The notes under the pieces: model-generated
The model's database searches: none
What the model was told of the DNA's origin: nothing
What the model saw: the letters and a program-made list of their open reading frames with translations, nothing else
Made by a program: the position numbers and the translations under genes
Part shown: positions 45,601-55,213 of the stretch, one piece after another
Position numbering within the stretch: the stretch's first letter is position 1
Layout: the number at the start of each line of letters is the position of its first letter
DNA from: Melastoma dodecandrum
Taxonomy: Eukaryota > Streptophyta > Magnoliopsida > Myrtales > Melastomataceae
Length of the DNA stretch: 64,000 nt
Direction: 5' to 3'
Assembly (NCBI GenBank): GCA_029817715.1
Contig: JARUPY010000606.1
Coordinates: 4,030,001-4,094,000, forward strand

Positions 45601-46914
45601 AATTTTCTTTTAATTGTCTGGAAGGACTAAATTGAAAGAAGAAGAGTTTTTGGGGAAAAAATTAAAAGAAAGAAAATAGGCAAGGGAAGGATAAGGGTAG
45701 AATGGGAATTTTTCAACGAACAACGGTAAAATTGGAAATATTTCGTGGAACCACGGTAAATAGGCACAATCCTCGACATAGTTTTCGGCAGTGATATATG
45801 CTCGAAAGGGATTGGACATATGAGGATCGGATCGGATCGGAAAAATCCTATCAGTCATTGTCTATATATAATTTTTACCATCCATCGGAACGGATCGGGC
45901 GTAGATCTCTTTTGTCTTCTAGTGAAAATTTTTTACCCCAACTTGGATGACTGATGAATATATAAACTTTTACATGTACGAAGATACCGTCTTTCCTGTC
46001 CACGTCATCTGGCAAGAAAGAAAACGTTGATAGATGTTGCTTATTGGAAACATTTTCAAAATCTTTTGCTATGTGAAATTTAAAGTGATGGACGACCATA
46101 ATAAGATTAGTAAGTTGAGGCTATGTTCGAACAGGAATGTCTCCAGGGGAAACTCCCGTTCAGCCCTGTTTCAGAGTTGGACTGCTGCGAGGACGATGAG
46201 TTAACCATCGACGCTCGATCCAAGCAAAGCCCAGGGAACGTCAACACTCGGGGAGGTATGCATGGAATCATTCGCTGTTCTTATGTGATTAGAAGTTCCA
46301 GGATCGCTCATTGAATAGTTGGCAGTGCATGCGAGGTCGGGAGACCTTGATGTGGTTAGTAAGGCCCTTTTTGACATCTTTCGTGAATGTTAGGTAAACA
46401 TAGGCACGATGGTCTGTCTCGGCAGGCTCCGGCAGAGTTAGAGAAACGGATTACTTTGCCAGAGCTTGAAGAGGAGGCTGCTCGTCCTGTAGTAGTAGAA
46501 GAAGAAGAAGAAGACGAGCTGGAAGAACAAGAAGAAGAAGCGAAGGATAATGCAGAGGCCGTTCTCGAGAGGATGCTCAAGACTATGAAGGTCAACGTCC
46601 CGTCCTACGACTCCAAGTCGAACGTTCTCCTACTGGACTTCTTCAGGGAGAAATTAGTTGAGTGGGAGGAACACCGATACGCAGTTCAGGGGTGGGACTC
46701 GTTTGTGGACGAGGTTGTGCATGTGGCAGAGGAGTGGATGCGCGGGAAGCCAAAGGAGGCATATGTGGGTTGGGAGATCGAGGGACGGAGGATGGCTTAC
46801 ATTAAGGACATGGAAAGAGGTGGTGACTTGGCGGGACACGAGGTTTGTTTGGAGGTGGACAATGTTGTCTGGACATTGCTGGTTTATGAGGCAATAATCG
46901 ACATTTTTGTGTGA
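36688..46914 (+). CDS. DUF4378-domain protein gene, split by an 8.9-kb intron
   Basis: Exon 1 (36688-37180) encodes the family N-terminus: MLLKEFLKDDLGSCSSGGF, then SVRFLIDIDL and RFRSAAVKIVNAVKLPL. Exon 2 (46115-46255) has the hallmark LPFSPVSELDCCEDDE. Exon 3 (46394-46914) holds an acidic stretch and the DUF4378 domain (LLLDFFREKLVEWEE, VAEEWMRGKPKEAY, ending IIDIFV). With a donor GACG/GTAAGG and these acceptors the three exons give 384 codons in frame; another donor at 37205 (CCAAG/GTAAAA) would break frame. The exon 2 acceptor has a poor pyrimidine tract and is the weak point. Function unknown; relatives include microtubule-linked TRM/LONGIFOLIA-type proteins, only distantly. Intron 1 contains the whole pararetrovirus; expression may or may not survive. 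Confidence 0.72.
37648..39096 (+). pseudogene. EPRV coat-protein-like region, in-frame stops
   Basis: One frame runs through the whole interval but is cut by consecutive stops TAG TAA at 38413-38418. The second half has coat-like features: a YYY block (EFQKYYYNLDV), FAKLPEPWPEV, a Cys pair (KSCCSQIEY), YGC, and a C-terminus very rich in Lys/Arg (38940-39090). A CCHC-like knuckle relic lies in another frame near 39150-39220, and an acidic stretch (39290-39400) follows; both are usual at caulimovirid coat-protein ends. The first half is not recognised. Confidence 0.6.
39446..40153 (+). pseudogene. EPRV movement protein (30K superfamily)
   Basis: Continuous for 235 codons. The central part has the pattern of caulimovirid movement proteins: YNYIHIGLIQVGLIPLF, then a variable loop with DKRWRESRDQLI, GPVWFQVHANFMMALND, and SLTLRIKSMNMD. 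Such proteins let virus move through plasmodesmata and set this element apart from LTR retrotransposons. Upstream and downstream stops cut it off from the neighbouring modules; the same frame reopens at 40283-40501. It overlaps in a different frame with the end of the acidic coat region. Confidence 0.75.
40539..40835 (+). pseudogene. EPRV aspartic protease
   Basis: A 98-codon open stretch with the retropepsin active-site motif DTG (LIDTGCSISCA, DTG at 40779-40787), preceded by a beta-strand-like lead (YEYSLDTL). It is the polyprotein-processing module. A stop at 40833-40835 separates it from the reverse transcriptase, which resumes in the same frame at about 41052 after further stops. Confidence 0.7.
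41052..42311 (+). pseudogene. EPRV reverse transcriptase
   Basis: One frame, with a stop at 41283-41285 and then open for 338 codons (41295-42311). RT blocks are clear: KARMVIDYRQLNKATK, FFSKFDLKSGYWQV, FEWLVMPLGLKNAPRVFQ, YIEDVLVYS, and the thumb/connection HIAEKIVDFSDRL with QVQRFCGFVNYARKFI. The polymerase motif YxDD reads YIED (41925-41936), so one catalytic Asp is replaced by Glu. The domain ends where RNase H should begin. Confidence 0.9.
42312..42532 (+). pseudogene. EPRV RNase H remnant (C-terminal tail only)
   Basis: After the RT frame stops at 42311, another frame gives RLQEWFSYYKFDVEYISADK and DDSLSREF, the end of a caulimovirid/gypsy RNase H. The central catalytic part is missing, an apparent internal deletion of about 300 bp joined with a frame change. 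Confidence 0.75.
42594..43646 (+). pseudogene. EPRV-internal ORF with zinc knuckle and Lys-rich repeats, unidentified
   Basis: 350 codons, open. It starts MCWQCKRPGHRSFEC, a perfect CX2CX4HX4C knuckle. From about residue 20 to 140 there are degenerate repeats of roughly 20 residues built on KGKAEKDSQKGM-like units, then SGSKKDDKVTEPWWYPLTTE and a Glu-rich coiled part. The position after RT-RNase H is where cavemo/caulimoviruses have the transactivator, but I see no clear match to it. The last codons run into a frame shift near 43550, after which 43556-43768 continues in another frame. Confidence 0.5.
43867..44625 (+). pseudogene. EPRV-internal ORF, unidentified
   Basis: Open for 188 codons (43867-44433), then a TAG and the same frame goes on to about 44625. 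Contains LPHLVKFILGCLGYGSKYAT and a helical C-terminus (AYADEQ-like segment GWERILDLLDSFWKR). No domain recognised. It is the last coding block before the promoter, so it is probably the C-terminal part of the 42594 gene or a separate terminal ORF. Confidence 0.45.
44947..44953 (+). promoter_or_regulatory. TATA box of the EPRV pregenomic promoter
   Basis: TATATAA at the downstream end of a non-coding stretch (44630-45000), followed by a CT-repeat (ctctctctctc, about 44994-45003). The primer site lies about 630 bp downstream, the spacing typical of a caulimovirid leader. Activity in the plant is unknown. Confidence 0.6.
45176..45484 (+). CDS. 102-codon ORF between EPRV promoter and primer site
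   Basis: Intact, starts MTDCPNPELFHLDHG, has a coiled-coil middle (LEILSAKVTQFSKLIE) and a basic end (MERRRQRQLGKSS). Its position upstream of the primer-binding site, within the presumed leader, is odd for a gene this long; leader ORFs are usually shorter. It could be a small viral protein or a chance frame. No domain recognised. Confidence 0.4.
   Translation: MTDCPNPELFHLDHGVGKDSTTGLLNTIVDRLEILSAKVTQFSKLIESYSKKLEKLTLVQSEFDEYFLEGKSNLGFTTSSKYSNEYLRLMERRRQRQLGKSS
45577..45588 (+). other. EPRV minus-strand primer-binding site (tRNA-Met), one mismatch
   Basis: TAGTATCAGAGC matches the tRNA-Met complement at 11 of 12 positions (A for the first inner G). It marks the conventional origin of a caulimovirid genome and lies close to the right end of the integrated copy. 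Confidence 0.75.
45661..46114. other. DUF4378 intron 1, right of the EPRV
   Basis: AT-rich, non-coding. A short (ATCGG)3 run lies near 45825-45840. The exact virus-host junction is not visible. Confidence 0.4.
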
Positions 46915-48533
46915 ATGTATGCGACTACATTATAATTTCGTTTCCTGATACGAAGCGAACATAAACTAATATTGGCATGTATAATCGTATGTTATTTCTC
47001 ACCGTAACAATTGCATTAAGAGATGGCAAATTAGCATTTCGGTCATTTTCGGACTTTCTATAATTAATAGAATTCCATGGCAGAAGGTCAGGTTATGTGG
47101 ATCACATAATCTTAATTTATAGCAGAACCCGAAGTAAATTGTTTTAAGTAGTATTAGATCAACCGACATCTTATCTATAATGTAGTTCACAGTCCTAAAA
47201 GATTTCTACAATAGTAGAAGATTGATGTAGAAACTTAATGTTTTTGCTAGCATGTCTCTACAGATTTGATCAACCTAAGAATGATTTGCAAGGTTTACTT
47301 TAAAACCTGAAAGGTATTTATAGTAGTAGGAGATAGATATAGAATTTTGAAGGTTTCTGCACACCCAAGCGATGACATGTAAAAGTTAGATATGTGGGGT
47401 CAACTCCATAACTTGAGAGGTTACCGTAGCGATAGAAGTTTGGTGAAGAATATTTTGGGTTTCTACCCAAATAAAATATTGTGTCTGATTGTTTCCTTTT
47501 TCTTAATGGTTTCTGCTCAATAATCAGTTGTCGTAGAAAGTAAATAAGAGATAAGGAGTTTATAATGTTTCAGAAAAACCTTATGTCTACTTTTCACCCT
47601 TTATACTATGACTATTAGTACTATTGAACACTACAGAAAAAGGCATAACGGCAGTTGTTAGAAAGTACAAAGGCACTTCTGCATAAGGTAATACAGATAT
47701 CAGAAAGGCTTTTCCATAAATAGTAACCAAATGGATTATGCACAGAGACTTCTGGTTGAGGTTCTGCACTACGAACAATGGCGAACTACACAATCTTTTT
47801 GGTTTGGGTTCTGTACTATGAATATTGACAAACTCCGAAAGGTCGCTTTAGTTGGGTTTCTACAACATGTTGCAACCCCACATATGTGATGAGTCTATAT
47901 TTAGATGGTTCGTATTGATAAAGAATTTGAACGTGATCAAATATAAGAAGAAAGATAAATTGAACATTGATTGTCCCAAATCAATATGCAGAATATTACA
48001 TTTTTCATATCGTAATTGATTTATTCTCTTAAAAGAGAATACATCATCAACCTTGAAAATAAATCATCAATCAAATCAAGGATTCTAGATAATCTTGATG
48101 TTTGATTTGTTCATGTTGGTTAACCTTTTGCATGTGAGTAGAAGCTTGCCTTCCATACAACAAAAGTTTACTTTCTTTATAATCATAGTCCAAACTTTGC
48201 TAACACTCGCATCGCAAATAAAAAAAAGCGAAATCAACAGTTTTGAATAAAAAATAATAAATACAGACATACTAATTTGAGCACTCGGAAGAGTTCATGT
48301 AAAGAACTTGATCGAACAAATTTCTTGAGATGTAATAATATGGTTAAACAAGAACTTCTGCTAAGAGTTATATTAAAAAATCTAATCGGACCAAATTCGA
48401 TATTTTTATTCTTTTACCGGTGAAAACAAGTTATGATCAAATCGTTTGATCAATGTATGAAACCGGAATTCAAATGTCCTAACGCAAAGGAAGCCCTCTA
48501 AAACAAGCTAGGCGTGAATTGCAGAGACCCCTG
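46915..48533. other. intergenic, nothing recognised
   Basis: AT-rich, with imperfect recurrence of phrases such as 'gtagaaagt', 'agtagaagattgatgtag' and 'agtaggagatagatatag' (47215-47460), perhaps an old tandem repeat. No coding signal. Confidence 0.4.
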
Positions 48534-49082
48534 TTATCCGGACTCTATGTCGGGTTCTATGTTGCCCTCAGAATCCGGGACCGAGCTATGGACAGGCGCA
48601 CGACAAAGCGGGCAGAGTCTTTTCCGCACAAGCCACATGTCTATGCAAGACCTGTGGTAAACATGCTGGCAATTGGGAAGAAACCTACACTCATGCCCAT
48701 CCTCGAATTCTTCCAGGCATACTGCACACTCGAGGTATTTGACCCGGCTCTCAGGTCCACTTCCGTACGAAAAGACAGTGTCGCTCGTAAGGTTCAACGG
48801 CGGTAACGGCGCCTCCATCATGTACACGGCCATGCTTCTTGCCCTCAAACCCATGTCAAAGCGCCTTCTTTGCTCTCGGATTAGCCATCGGATTGCTGGT
48901 TCCCCGAGATGGGGGTCCTCGATTCTTATCTCATGAAGCTCATCATCGCCTTCGCCTTCATCTTCGTCATAGTCTAGATCGACCCATGAGCGATAACAGT
49001 AAAGAGCCAGGGACCGGACGATTAGTAAAGCTCCGATGAGAATGTATAAAGTCGGGTTCTTAAGGAAGCTAAGTATATCCAT
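48534..49082 (-). CDS. RING-H2 E3 ubiquitin ligase, ATL-like (copy A)
   Basis: Intronless, 182 codons. One N-terminal membrane segment (residues about 10-30, PTLYILIGALLIVRSLALYC), an acidic linker, and a complete RING-H2 finger at residues about 118-160: ECAVCLEEFEDGHECRFLP, CQHVYHRSCIDMW, LCPLCR. All eight metal ligands and the Trp are present. ATL-type proteins ubiquitinate substrates at membranes, often in defence. A TATATA box is at 49128-49133 on the minus strand, about 45 bp before the ATG. A dead copy lies at 23990-24395, and a paralogue 0.5 kb upstream. Confidence 0.88.
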   Translation of the reverse strand: MDILSFLKNPTLYILIGALLIVRSLALYCYRSWVDLDYDEDEGEGDDELHEIRIEDPHLGEPAIRWLIREQRRRFDMGLRARSMAVYMMEAPLPPLNLTSDTVFSYGSGPESRVKYLECAVCLEEFEDGHECRFLPNCQHVYHRSCIDMWLVRKRLCPLCRAPVHSSVPDSEGNIEPDIESG

Positions 49083-49614
49083 GGTTCAGTTCGCTCGTGT
49101 TTCGATTTGCACGAACCCTTCATTATGTATATAGAGGAATGTCAACTGGGGATATCACAAAAATCTATCTAAATAATCTTATCTAACATCCTATTTACAT
49201 TATCTCTTGCTTTTGGAGATTGTGATTATACATATCATAATATCCACCGTATTATTATAGATAGTGAATCCATCCTACTAGGGATGACAAATCGATGTCG
49301 GCAATTATGTATACTTTGTTGAATAATATTTCGGGGTCATTATCTATTTCTATCACTAAAGAGTTGGTAAATTGAATAACATAAGATTTCATCATCATTG
49401 GCGATGAGATAATATCATATTTTTATTTACAAGGTCTAAATCTAATCGGTTTTCATTGTTTATCCGATCCGAATATTTGCAAATCTTAATTTTTTTTGAA
49501 CGATTCTTAATGTAACAAATTTGCTCCTGGAGGATGCGTCGAGAAAGACCGCGACTAGTACGGGAAAACTCCACGTTAAATTTCATTCAAAGGATGAATG
49601 GAAGCGTTTCTACA
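49083..49614. other. intergenic between the two RING genes
   Basis: AT-rich. The part 49410-49510 is duplicated next to the RING pseudogene (24290-24390). Confidence 0.6.
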
Positions 49615-50094
49615 TCAAATGGATTGATCAGGGTCCGTCCATATGACGTGCCCACGGCAGATCGGGCAGCGCCACTTTACCCTAAGCCACTTGCGGATGC
49701 AATCCTTATGGTAAGAGTGGCCGCAAACCGGAAGCAACAGGCACTCCTCCCCATCCTGGAAGCCTTCCAGACATATCACGCACTCGGTGTTGCTCGTGCT
49801 TCCTCCCCCAACTCTGCTTCCATATGCAAACACCTTAGGGTTCAACAAGTTCAACCGGGGCGGCGGACGTTCGCTCCGTACATTGTTCGATCTCCTAAGA
49901 CCTTCCTGGCCATCATCTTGTGGGTGTACGGGGATGGTGATATGGGCATCGGGGGAATCGGTTCCCGATCCCTGTCCATTTCTTGTTCCTTCCCGATCGA
50001 CCCACCGAAGGGCGCACTGGAACAGAAAAAGTGCTATGAGTACAAGACCGCACAAGATTACCGCAATCAGGTGGATAACGAAGATAATTTCCAT
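49615..50094 (-). CDS. RING-H2 E3 ubiquitin ligase, ATL-like (copy B)
   Basis: Intronless, 159 codons. Hydrophobic N-terminal anchor (VIHLIAVILCGLVLIALFLF), polar linker with Pro/Arg, then a complete RING-H2: TECVICLEGFQDGEECLLLP, CGHSYHKDCIRKW, RCPICR. All ligands are present. It is in tandem with copy A, same strand, about 530 bp between coding regions, so the pair arose by local duplication, although the linkers have diverged. Confidence 0.85.
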   Translation of the reverse strand: MEIIFVIHLIAVILCGLVLIALFLFQCALRWVDREGTRNGQGSGTDSPDAHITIPVHPQDDGQEGLRRSNNVRSERPPPRLNLLNPKVFAYGSRVGGGSTSNTECVICLEGFQDGEECLLLPVCGHSYHKDCIRKWLRVKWRCPICRGHVIWTDPDQSI

Positions 50095-52054
50095 AATTTC
50101 ATCACATTCGATGAAGAAAGAGGTGTTTGGGCCACCGTAATTTTGCTATATTTTTCTGCGTATGTATGTATTTTTCTGATAGGTTGTTATTATTATATCG
50201 GTTAAGATCTGATTTTTTTTTAAAAAAAAAAAGAAAGAAAGAAAGATCAATTTTTTTATACATTGAACTATTAATTCGGAATAGATGATTATTTGAGGTG
50301 GGGGAATTGATCCAGAATAGAGTGGGCTAGCTGGCCTAATCATAAATTACATCCCCTTGGAACCGTAATTCGGGCTGTTATTTTACACAAGCCGAGATAC
50401 TACTTGAAATGAAGCAATGTCAATCCAGTCGACAGGTTTTACATTTCGATGTCGCGTCGCCACTCGGCTCTCGATGGAGGCCAACGGCAACGATCCCTCG
50501 GAGGTGATCTACGTGGTACCACTTGCACCTATGGTTTTCCTTGGTCGAGTAGTATCGAGACACTGAACATCGAACATTTTATTCCTCTGGTCCCAACACT
50601 ACTCATTTCCTCCCCCCGTCTGAATTCAATTCAAAAGGAAAAAGGAAAAGGAAAAACCACAGACGAAACAATGCGTACTAATATGCACGGTCCTTATCGC
50701 GAAATTTTCAGAGCCCTTGGCGCTGATTTTTCGAAGTCTTTCGCTCAACCAGCATAACTTTCACGTATTAACACCCCCCCCCCCCCCCCCAATACAACGC
50801 CTTAGACCTTGTTTCGTGCATATGGTTCACGAGATAATAGCAGTCTTGCCACGAAAAGATATAAATGATGGTTTGCAGACAATAATTTTTCTATCGCAGA
50901 TATAACAACGGACTAACTACTGGGGTTGGTAGATGTGTATATTTAGAGGGTTCCATGGCCAGACAAATTAAATTACCCTCGACCCTCAACTTTATAATGG
51001 AAACCGCAAGGTGTAAAGAATTAGTACCACATTCGTATATATATTCATAGCCACCTCAACCAACTCCTACCCAAGTAGTTGAGTCCCAACCACCACCAAA
51101 ATAATAATAACCTAATTTAATGAACTGCCTTCTCTCATTTGATTGGTCCACAAATATATTTACACGCATTGGAAAATGCTCACATTAGAATTAATCCCCA
51201 TCGGCTTAGTTTAATGAGTTACACATAAGTTTGAATCAATGCTATCATGACACGATTCCATCGAACAACCGAATTTAAAGTCCCTAATTAAAAGCCTCGT
51301 GACTCTGTTCGTTGTTGCTGGGCTGTCGGAAGGAAATGGAGGAAAGAAAAGAAAAAACAAAAGGAAGGTAGCCTTATTCTAATAAATAGGCGACGTCATC
51401 CCTAACTCATCTCCCATGACAGAATTAGAAGTACCCATCTGCCCCCTCGACACGTGGACTCGGCCACGGGATCCCACAACAGCAGCCGTCTTGATGACAA
51501 CCACAGGGAGGTACTCGTATTAAAGTGCATGAAGAATTCGGAAAATTAAATAATTAAAAACCTAGTCTAAAAAGAAAAGAAGAAAATCGTCTCGTACTCA
51601 AGCAAAAACATATCATATTTATGGCATAAAAGGTTCACTCCCAGTCTCCCTTATTAACATCTCCACGTTGAAAACCCAACAAATTACGATTTGTCACTCC
51701 ACATCATGTTTTCATCGGTCGAGAGTAACTCCGACAACAAGCTCTCGCTCCCCCCCACTATTTTGCGCATTTAAAGTAGTGAAGTAGTTCACTTTATCTT
51801 CTTGGTTTGCCTTTCCCCCACCCCCGAAAAGAGGAAAGCCTTTCCCACTCCCTCAGTATCACGATTTCTGCATTTTCCCCCACCCACATCCGCCTTTCTT
51901 TGCACCCGCCGGCTTCGAAGTCGGCGGTGCCACCCCGGCTTCTCCCCCGGTCTCTCTACCATATAAAAACCCCTATAGTCACAACCTCTCTTACAATCTC
52001 AAACCCTTTTTCCTACTTGGTGATTCGAGCATTGTCTTGTTTCGGGAGGCGGCG
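50095..52054. other. intergenic; promoter side of RING copy B and of the GMC gene
   Basis: No supported gene. A 17-base poly-C run lies at 50774-50790. The last 250 bp (51800-52050) are CT/CCC-rich, as in a 5' UTR, with a TATA-like atataaaaacc at 51961-51971. Confidence 0.5.
50774..50790. repeat. poly-C/poly-G tract
   Basis: Seventeen uninterrupted C. Confidence 0.9.
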
Positions 52055-54403
52055 ATGGGGTCTTGTTCATGGGTATTGCTTGTTGGGATTCTACTCCTCC
52101 GACTCTCATCTTCTAATCAAGGTCTAATTTTTCTTTCCATTAACTTTTTAGACCCATTTTTCTTTTCTGTTTGTCTCATTTAATATATCTAATTAGACAT
52201 TGGTCTATTTCTTTTCTCTTAAGACATTTCCTAATCCATGTCCAACTCGGTCGTAAACGAATTGATTTAGTCGTGTGGATGAAAATGGTTTAGCAAATAA
52301 AAATGTAATTAGGAACTAACTGTCCGCTTGACTTGATTTTCTAATTTCGTTTTATTTATACATTGAGATGTGATTGGGGGTCAGTAAAATAGGATGATTC
52401 ATTGATTGTTGCTCCATTATGATTTTTGTATCAATTCTACAAAAAAAAAGTATTTCATGTTCAATTTAAGATAACATTAGTTGTAATAGTTGCACATAAA
52501 GTGTTAGTAGCAATTCAATTCAATTACTAAACAATACTTACGTTTTCTTAGTTTTTGTTTTTCGTTAGCCAATGCACAACCAAGGACCTACAGCTTCATG
52601 CGGGACGCGACCACCGCAGCGCCGATTTCCTACTATGACTACATCATCGTCGGGGGAGGCACGGCAGGGTGCCCGCTCGCGGCGACTCTGTCTCGGAACT
52701 CCTCAGTCCTTCTCCTCGAGAGGGGAGGCTCGCCATATGGCAACCCGAACATCACGGATCTGGCTGCATTCGGTGAGGCGTTGTCCGACCTCTCGCCGTC
52801 CTCTCCTTCTCAGCGATTCGTGTCGGAGGACGGGGTGATCAATGCCCGCGCCCGGGTCCTCGGTGGTGGGAGCTGCTTGAATGCGGGGTTCTACACGAGG
52901 GCCTCCCCATATTATGTTAGGTTAGATTGAATAAATCAGTTTGATCAACTTGTTTTGGTTAATACTCAGGTCATGCAGATTTAATTTTTATAGAAATTTG
53001 TTTATACTAATATGATGGACATTACTTTTATTAATCGTGTTTCAGGGAGACCGGATGGGATGGTAAATTGGTTAACGAGTCGTACGCATGGGTTGAGCGG
53101 ACAGTAGCATTCAAGCCGACGATGCGGGAGTGGCAGTCCGCTGTCCGAGATGGGCTTGTGGAGGCCGGGGTCGTGCCGTTCAATGGATTCACCTATGACC
53201 ACATTTATGGGACCAAGGTTGGAGGGACGATATTCGATGAGGCAGGGCACAGGCACACGGCTGCCGATCTCCTGCAGTATGCAAACCCAGATAAAGTCGT
53301 GGTGCTCATGCACGCATCCGTTTACAAAATCCTCTTCAAGAGGAGAGGGACTCCGAGGCCGAGGGCACATGGGGTAGTCTTTAGGGACTCGAGTGGGGCG
53401 AAGCACAAGGCGTACCTAAGGAGGAGGTCGAATAATGAGATCATAGTCTCAGCTGGAGCGCTTGGCAGCCCGCAGCTACTTATGCTCAGCGGGGTCGGCC
53501 CGAAGGATCATCTCATGGCGAATAACATTACAGTCGTCCTGGATCAGCCCTTGGTTGGACAGGGGATGTCGGACAATCCCATGAATGCAGTCTTCATCCC
53601 GTCCCCGAGACCCGTGGAGGTTTCGCTCATCCAGGTCGTCGGGATCACCGAGTTCGGTAGCTACATCGAGGCAGCCAGTGGTGCAAGCTTCGGCGGAGGC
53701 CCGAGGGCAGCCCTGTTACCGAACCGGCGGACTCCAAAGGCAATCAAGGCGAAAATTGACTACACGAACAGCCTCGACCAGGCGACAATCAATGGAGGAT
53801 TCATCCTCGAGAAGGTCATGGGCCCAGCCTCAACGGGCCACCTCAAGCTCAGGAGCCGTGACCCTAACGAAAACCCCTCTGTGACCTTCAACTACTTCGA
53901 TCACCCCGAGGACCTCCGCAGGTGTGTCAAGGGGATCGCCACCATCGAGAGGGTGATCGATTCGAGGGCATTCTCCCCGTTCAAGTTCCCGGAGCTGCCC
54001 TTCCAGGGTCTCCTCAACCTAACGCTGCGCGCTCCGCTGAACCTCCGACCGAGGCACCAGAACACCTCGACATCGATCGAGCAGTTCTGCAAGGACTCCG
54101 TCATGACTATATGGCACTACCATGGTGGATGCCAGGTCGGCAAGGTGGTCGATCACGACTACAAGGTCCTAGGGGTGGACGCCCTGAGGGTCATCGACGG
54201 ATCAACGTTCAATTACTCGCCGGGGACTAATCCGCAGGCCACCGTCATGATGCTCGGAAGGTAGTCACGCTGAAACGGACGAACATTAACATGGGCAAAG
54301 GTCGGATTTATTATTACATCGACATTGATGACTTGTTTACTTCTGCAGGTACATGGGGATTAGGATTTTGAATGAGAGACTTATAAGTGAAATGTCCGGT
54401 TGA
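52055..54403 (+). CDS. GMC oxidoreductase, HOTHEAD-like (FAD)
   Basis: Four exons (52055-52121, 52569-52920, 53046-54260, 54349-54403) give 562 codons. A signal peptide (WVLLVGILLLRLSS) is followed by the FAD-binding Rossmann motif (DYIIVGGGTAGCPLAATLS, then LLLERGG), GMC signature 1 (RVLGGGSCLNAGFYTRAS), signature 2 (SAGALGSPQLLMLSGVGP) and the C-terminal active site (IWHYHGGCQVGK, then GTNPQATVMMLGRYMG). HOTHEAD in Arabidopsis oxidises omega-hydroxy fatty acids in cutin formation and is related to mandelonitrile lyases. Sequence details (GGSPYGNPNITDL) suggest the close HTH-like paralogue group rather than HTH itself. The Cys in place of the usual Ala in signature 1 also occurs in HOTHEAD-type proteins. 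Secreted or ER-lumen. Confidence 0.93.
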
Positions 54404-55213
54404 TTTCATTATTTGACGAGGGACTTTATAAAAAGTCGTGACATGTTCCATGGGATGTTAATTTTGATTCAGTTGCCCTAAGTTTGACGGGGACTATTGA
54501 AATCCTTAACCTTCTCTCTGTTTTTTTTCCTTTTAAATATTTTGATATTCTTCTTTCTCTTTTACGTGCTTTATTTGGATGTGAAAATTTGCCTAATTTT
54601 ATAGGGTTCATAAAAAATGGAAAAAAAAAGATAAAATTAAAATTATTTTTCGTACTTGTTTAATTCCTTACGCCAATTTTTTTTTTTTTTTTTTTTTTTT
54701 GGGATTAGTCACCCATCATCGAAACTTTTCGAATGTGTGATAATTATGAAAAATGTTAGGGAGAAATGGAATTTAGAAAATGACAATCAGGGCCCATCCC
54801 TCAGGAGAGGAGAGGCCCATTTTCCACATGGATTGATCATTCGACAAATTCATGCGAATCCTCACCGTGTTAAATTATTAATAATTTTTCATCGTTTTGG
54901 GGAACGTCATAGCATGGCTAAAATGTGATAATTATTGAAATTTGAACGCAATTAAAGTTTAAAAAATTAAGTATCTACTACTTTTATAATGAGTTTTGAA
55001 ATTTCTTCTCTGATTTTACAAAAAGAAAACTCATTTATATTAATTTTTTTTTATTAAAGACTGATTTTAAAACTCGTTTTTATATTGAGTGAAACCCATG
55101 CATTTCTTCAAACTATATAAAAGGGCAAGGGTTAAAATCCCAGTGATTTAAACAAAATAATCCTTGTAGCTTGCAGCACCCTTATTTTTCTAACCTAATT
55201 TCTATGAAGACAT
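54404..55213. other. intergenic, 3' flank of the GMC gene
   Basis: 3' UTR, then AT-rich DNA with a 24-base poly-T run at 54677-54700. No coding signal. Confidence 0.5.

Larger units (their letters stand above)
37560..45660 (+). mobile_element. endogenous pararetrovirus (caulimovirid-like), near full length, degraded
   Basis: No LTRs, but a single set of caulimovirid modules in one orientation: coat-like region, 30K movement protein, aspartic protease, reverse transcriptase, RNase H tail, two unidentified ORFs, TATA promoter, a short ORF and a tRNA-Met primer site. Coat before movement protein, followed by protease-RT, recalls the cavemovirus/solendovirus order rather than that of florendo- or petuviruses. 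Ends are approximate; the copy appears opened next to the primer site. Frames are broken by stops, frameshifts and an RNase H deletion, so it is not functional. It lies in intron 1 of the DUF4378 gene. Confidence 0.85.

Noticed and set aside
37560..45660. Possible Ty3/gypsy LTR retrotransposon
   Set aside because: No LTRs and no integrase after RNase H, while a 30K-type movement protein is present; the pararetrovirus reading fits better.
49534..50205. 223-codon plus ORF and similar plus ORFs over the RING genes
   Set aside because: Antisense shadows of intronless GC-rich RING-H2 genes.
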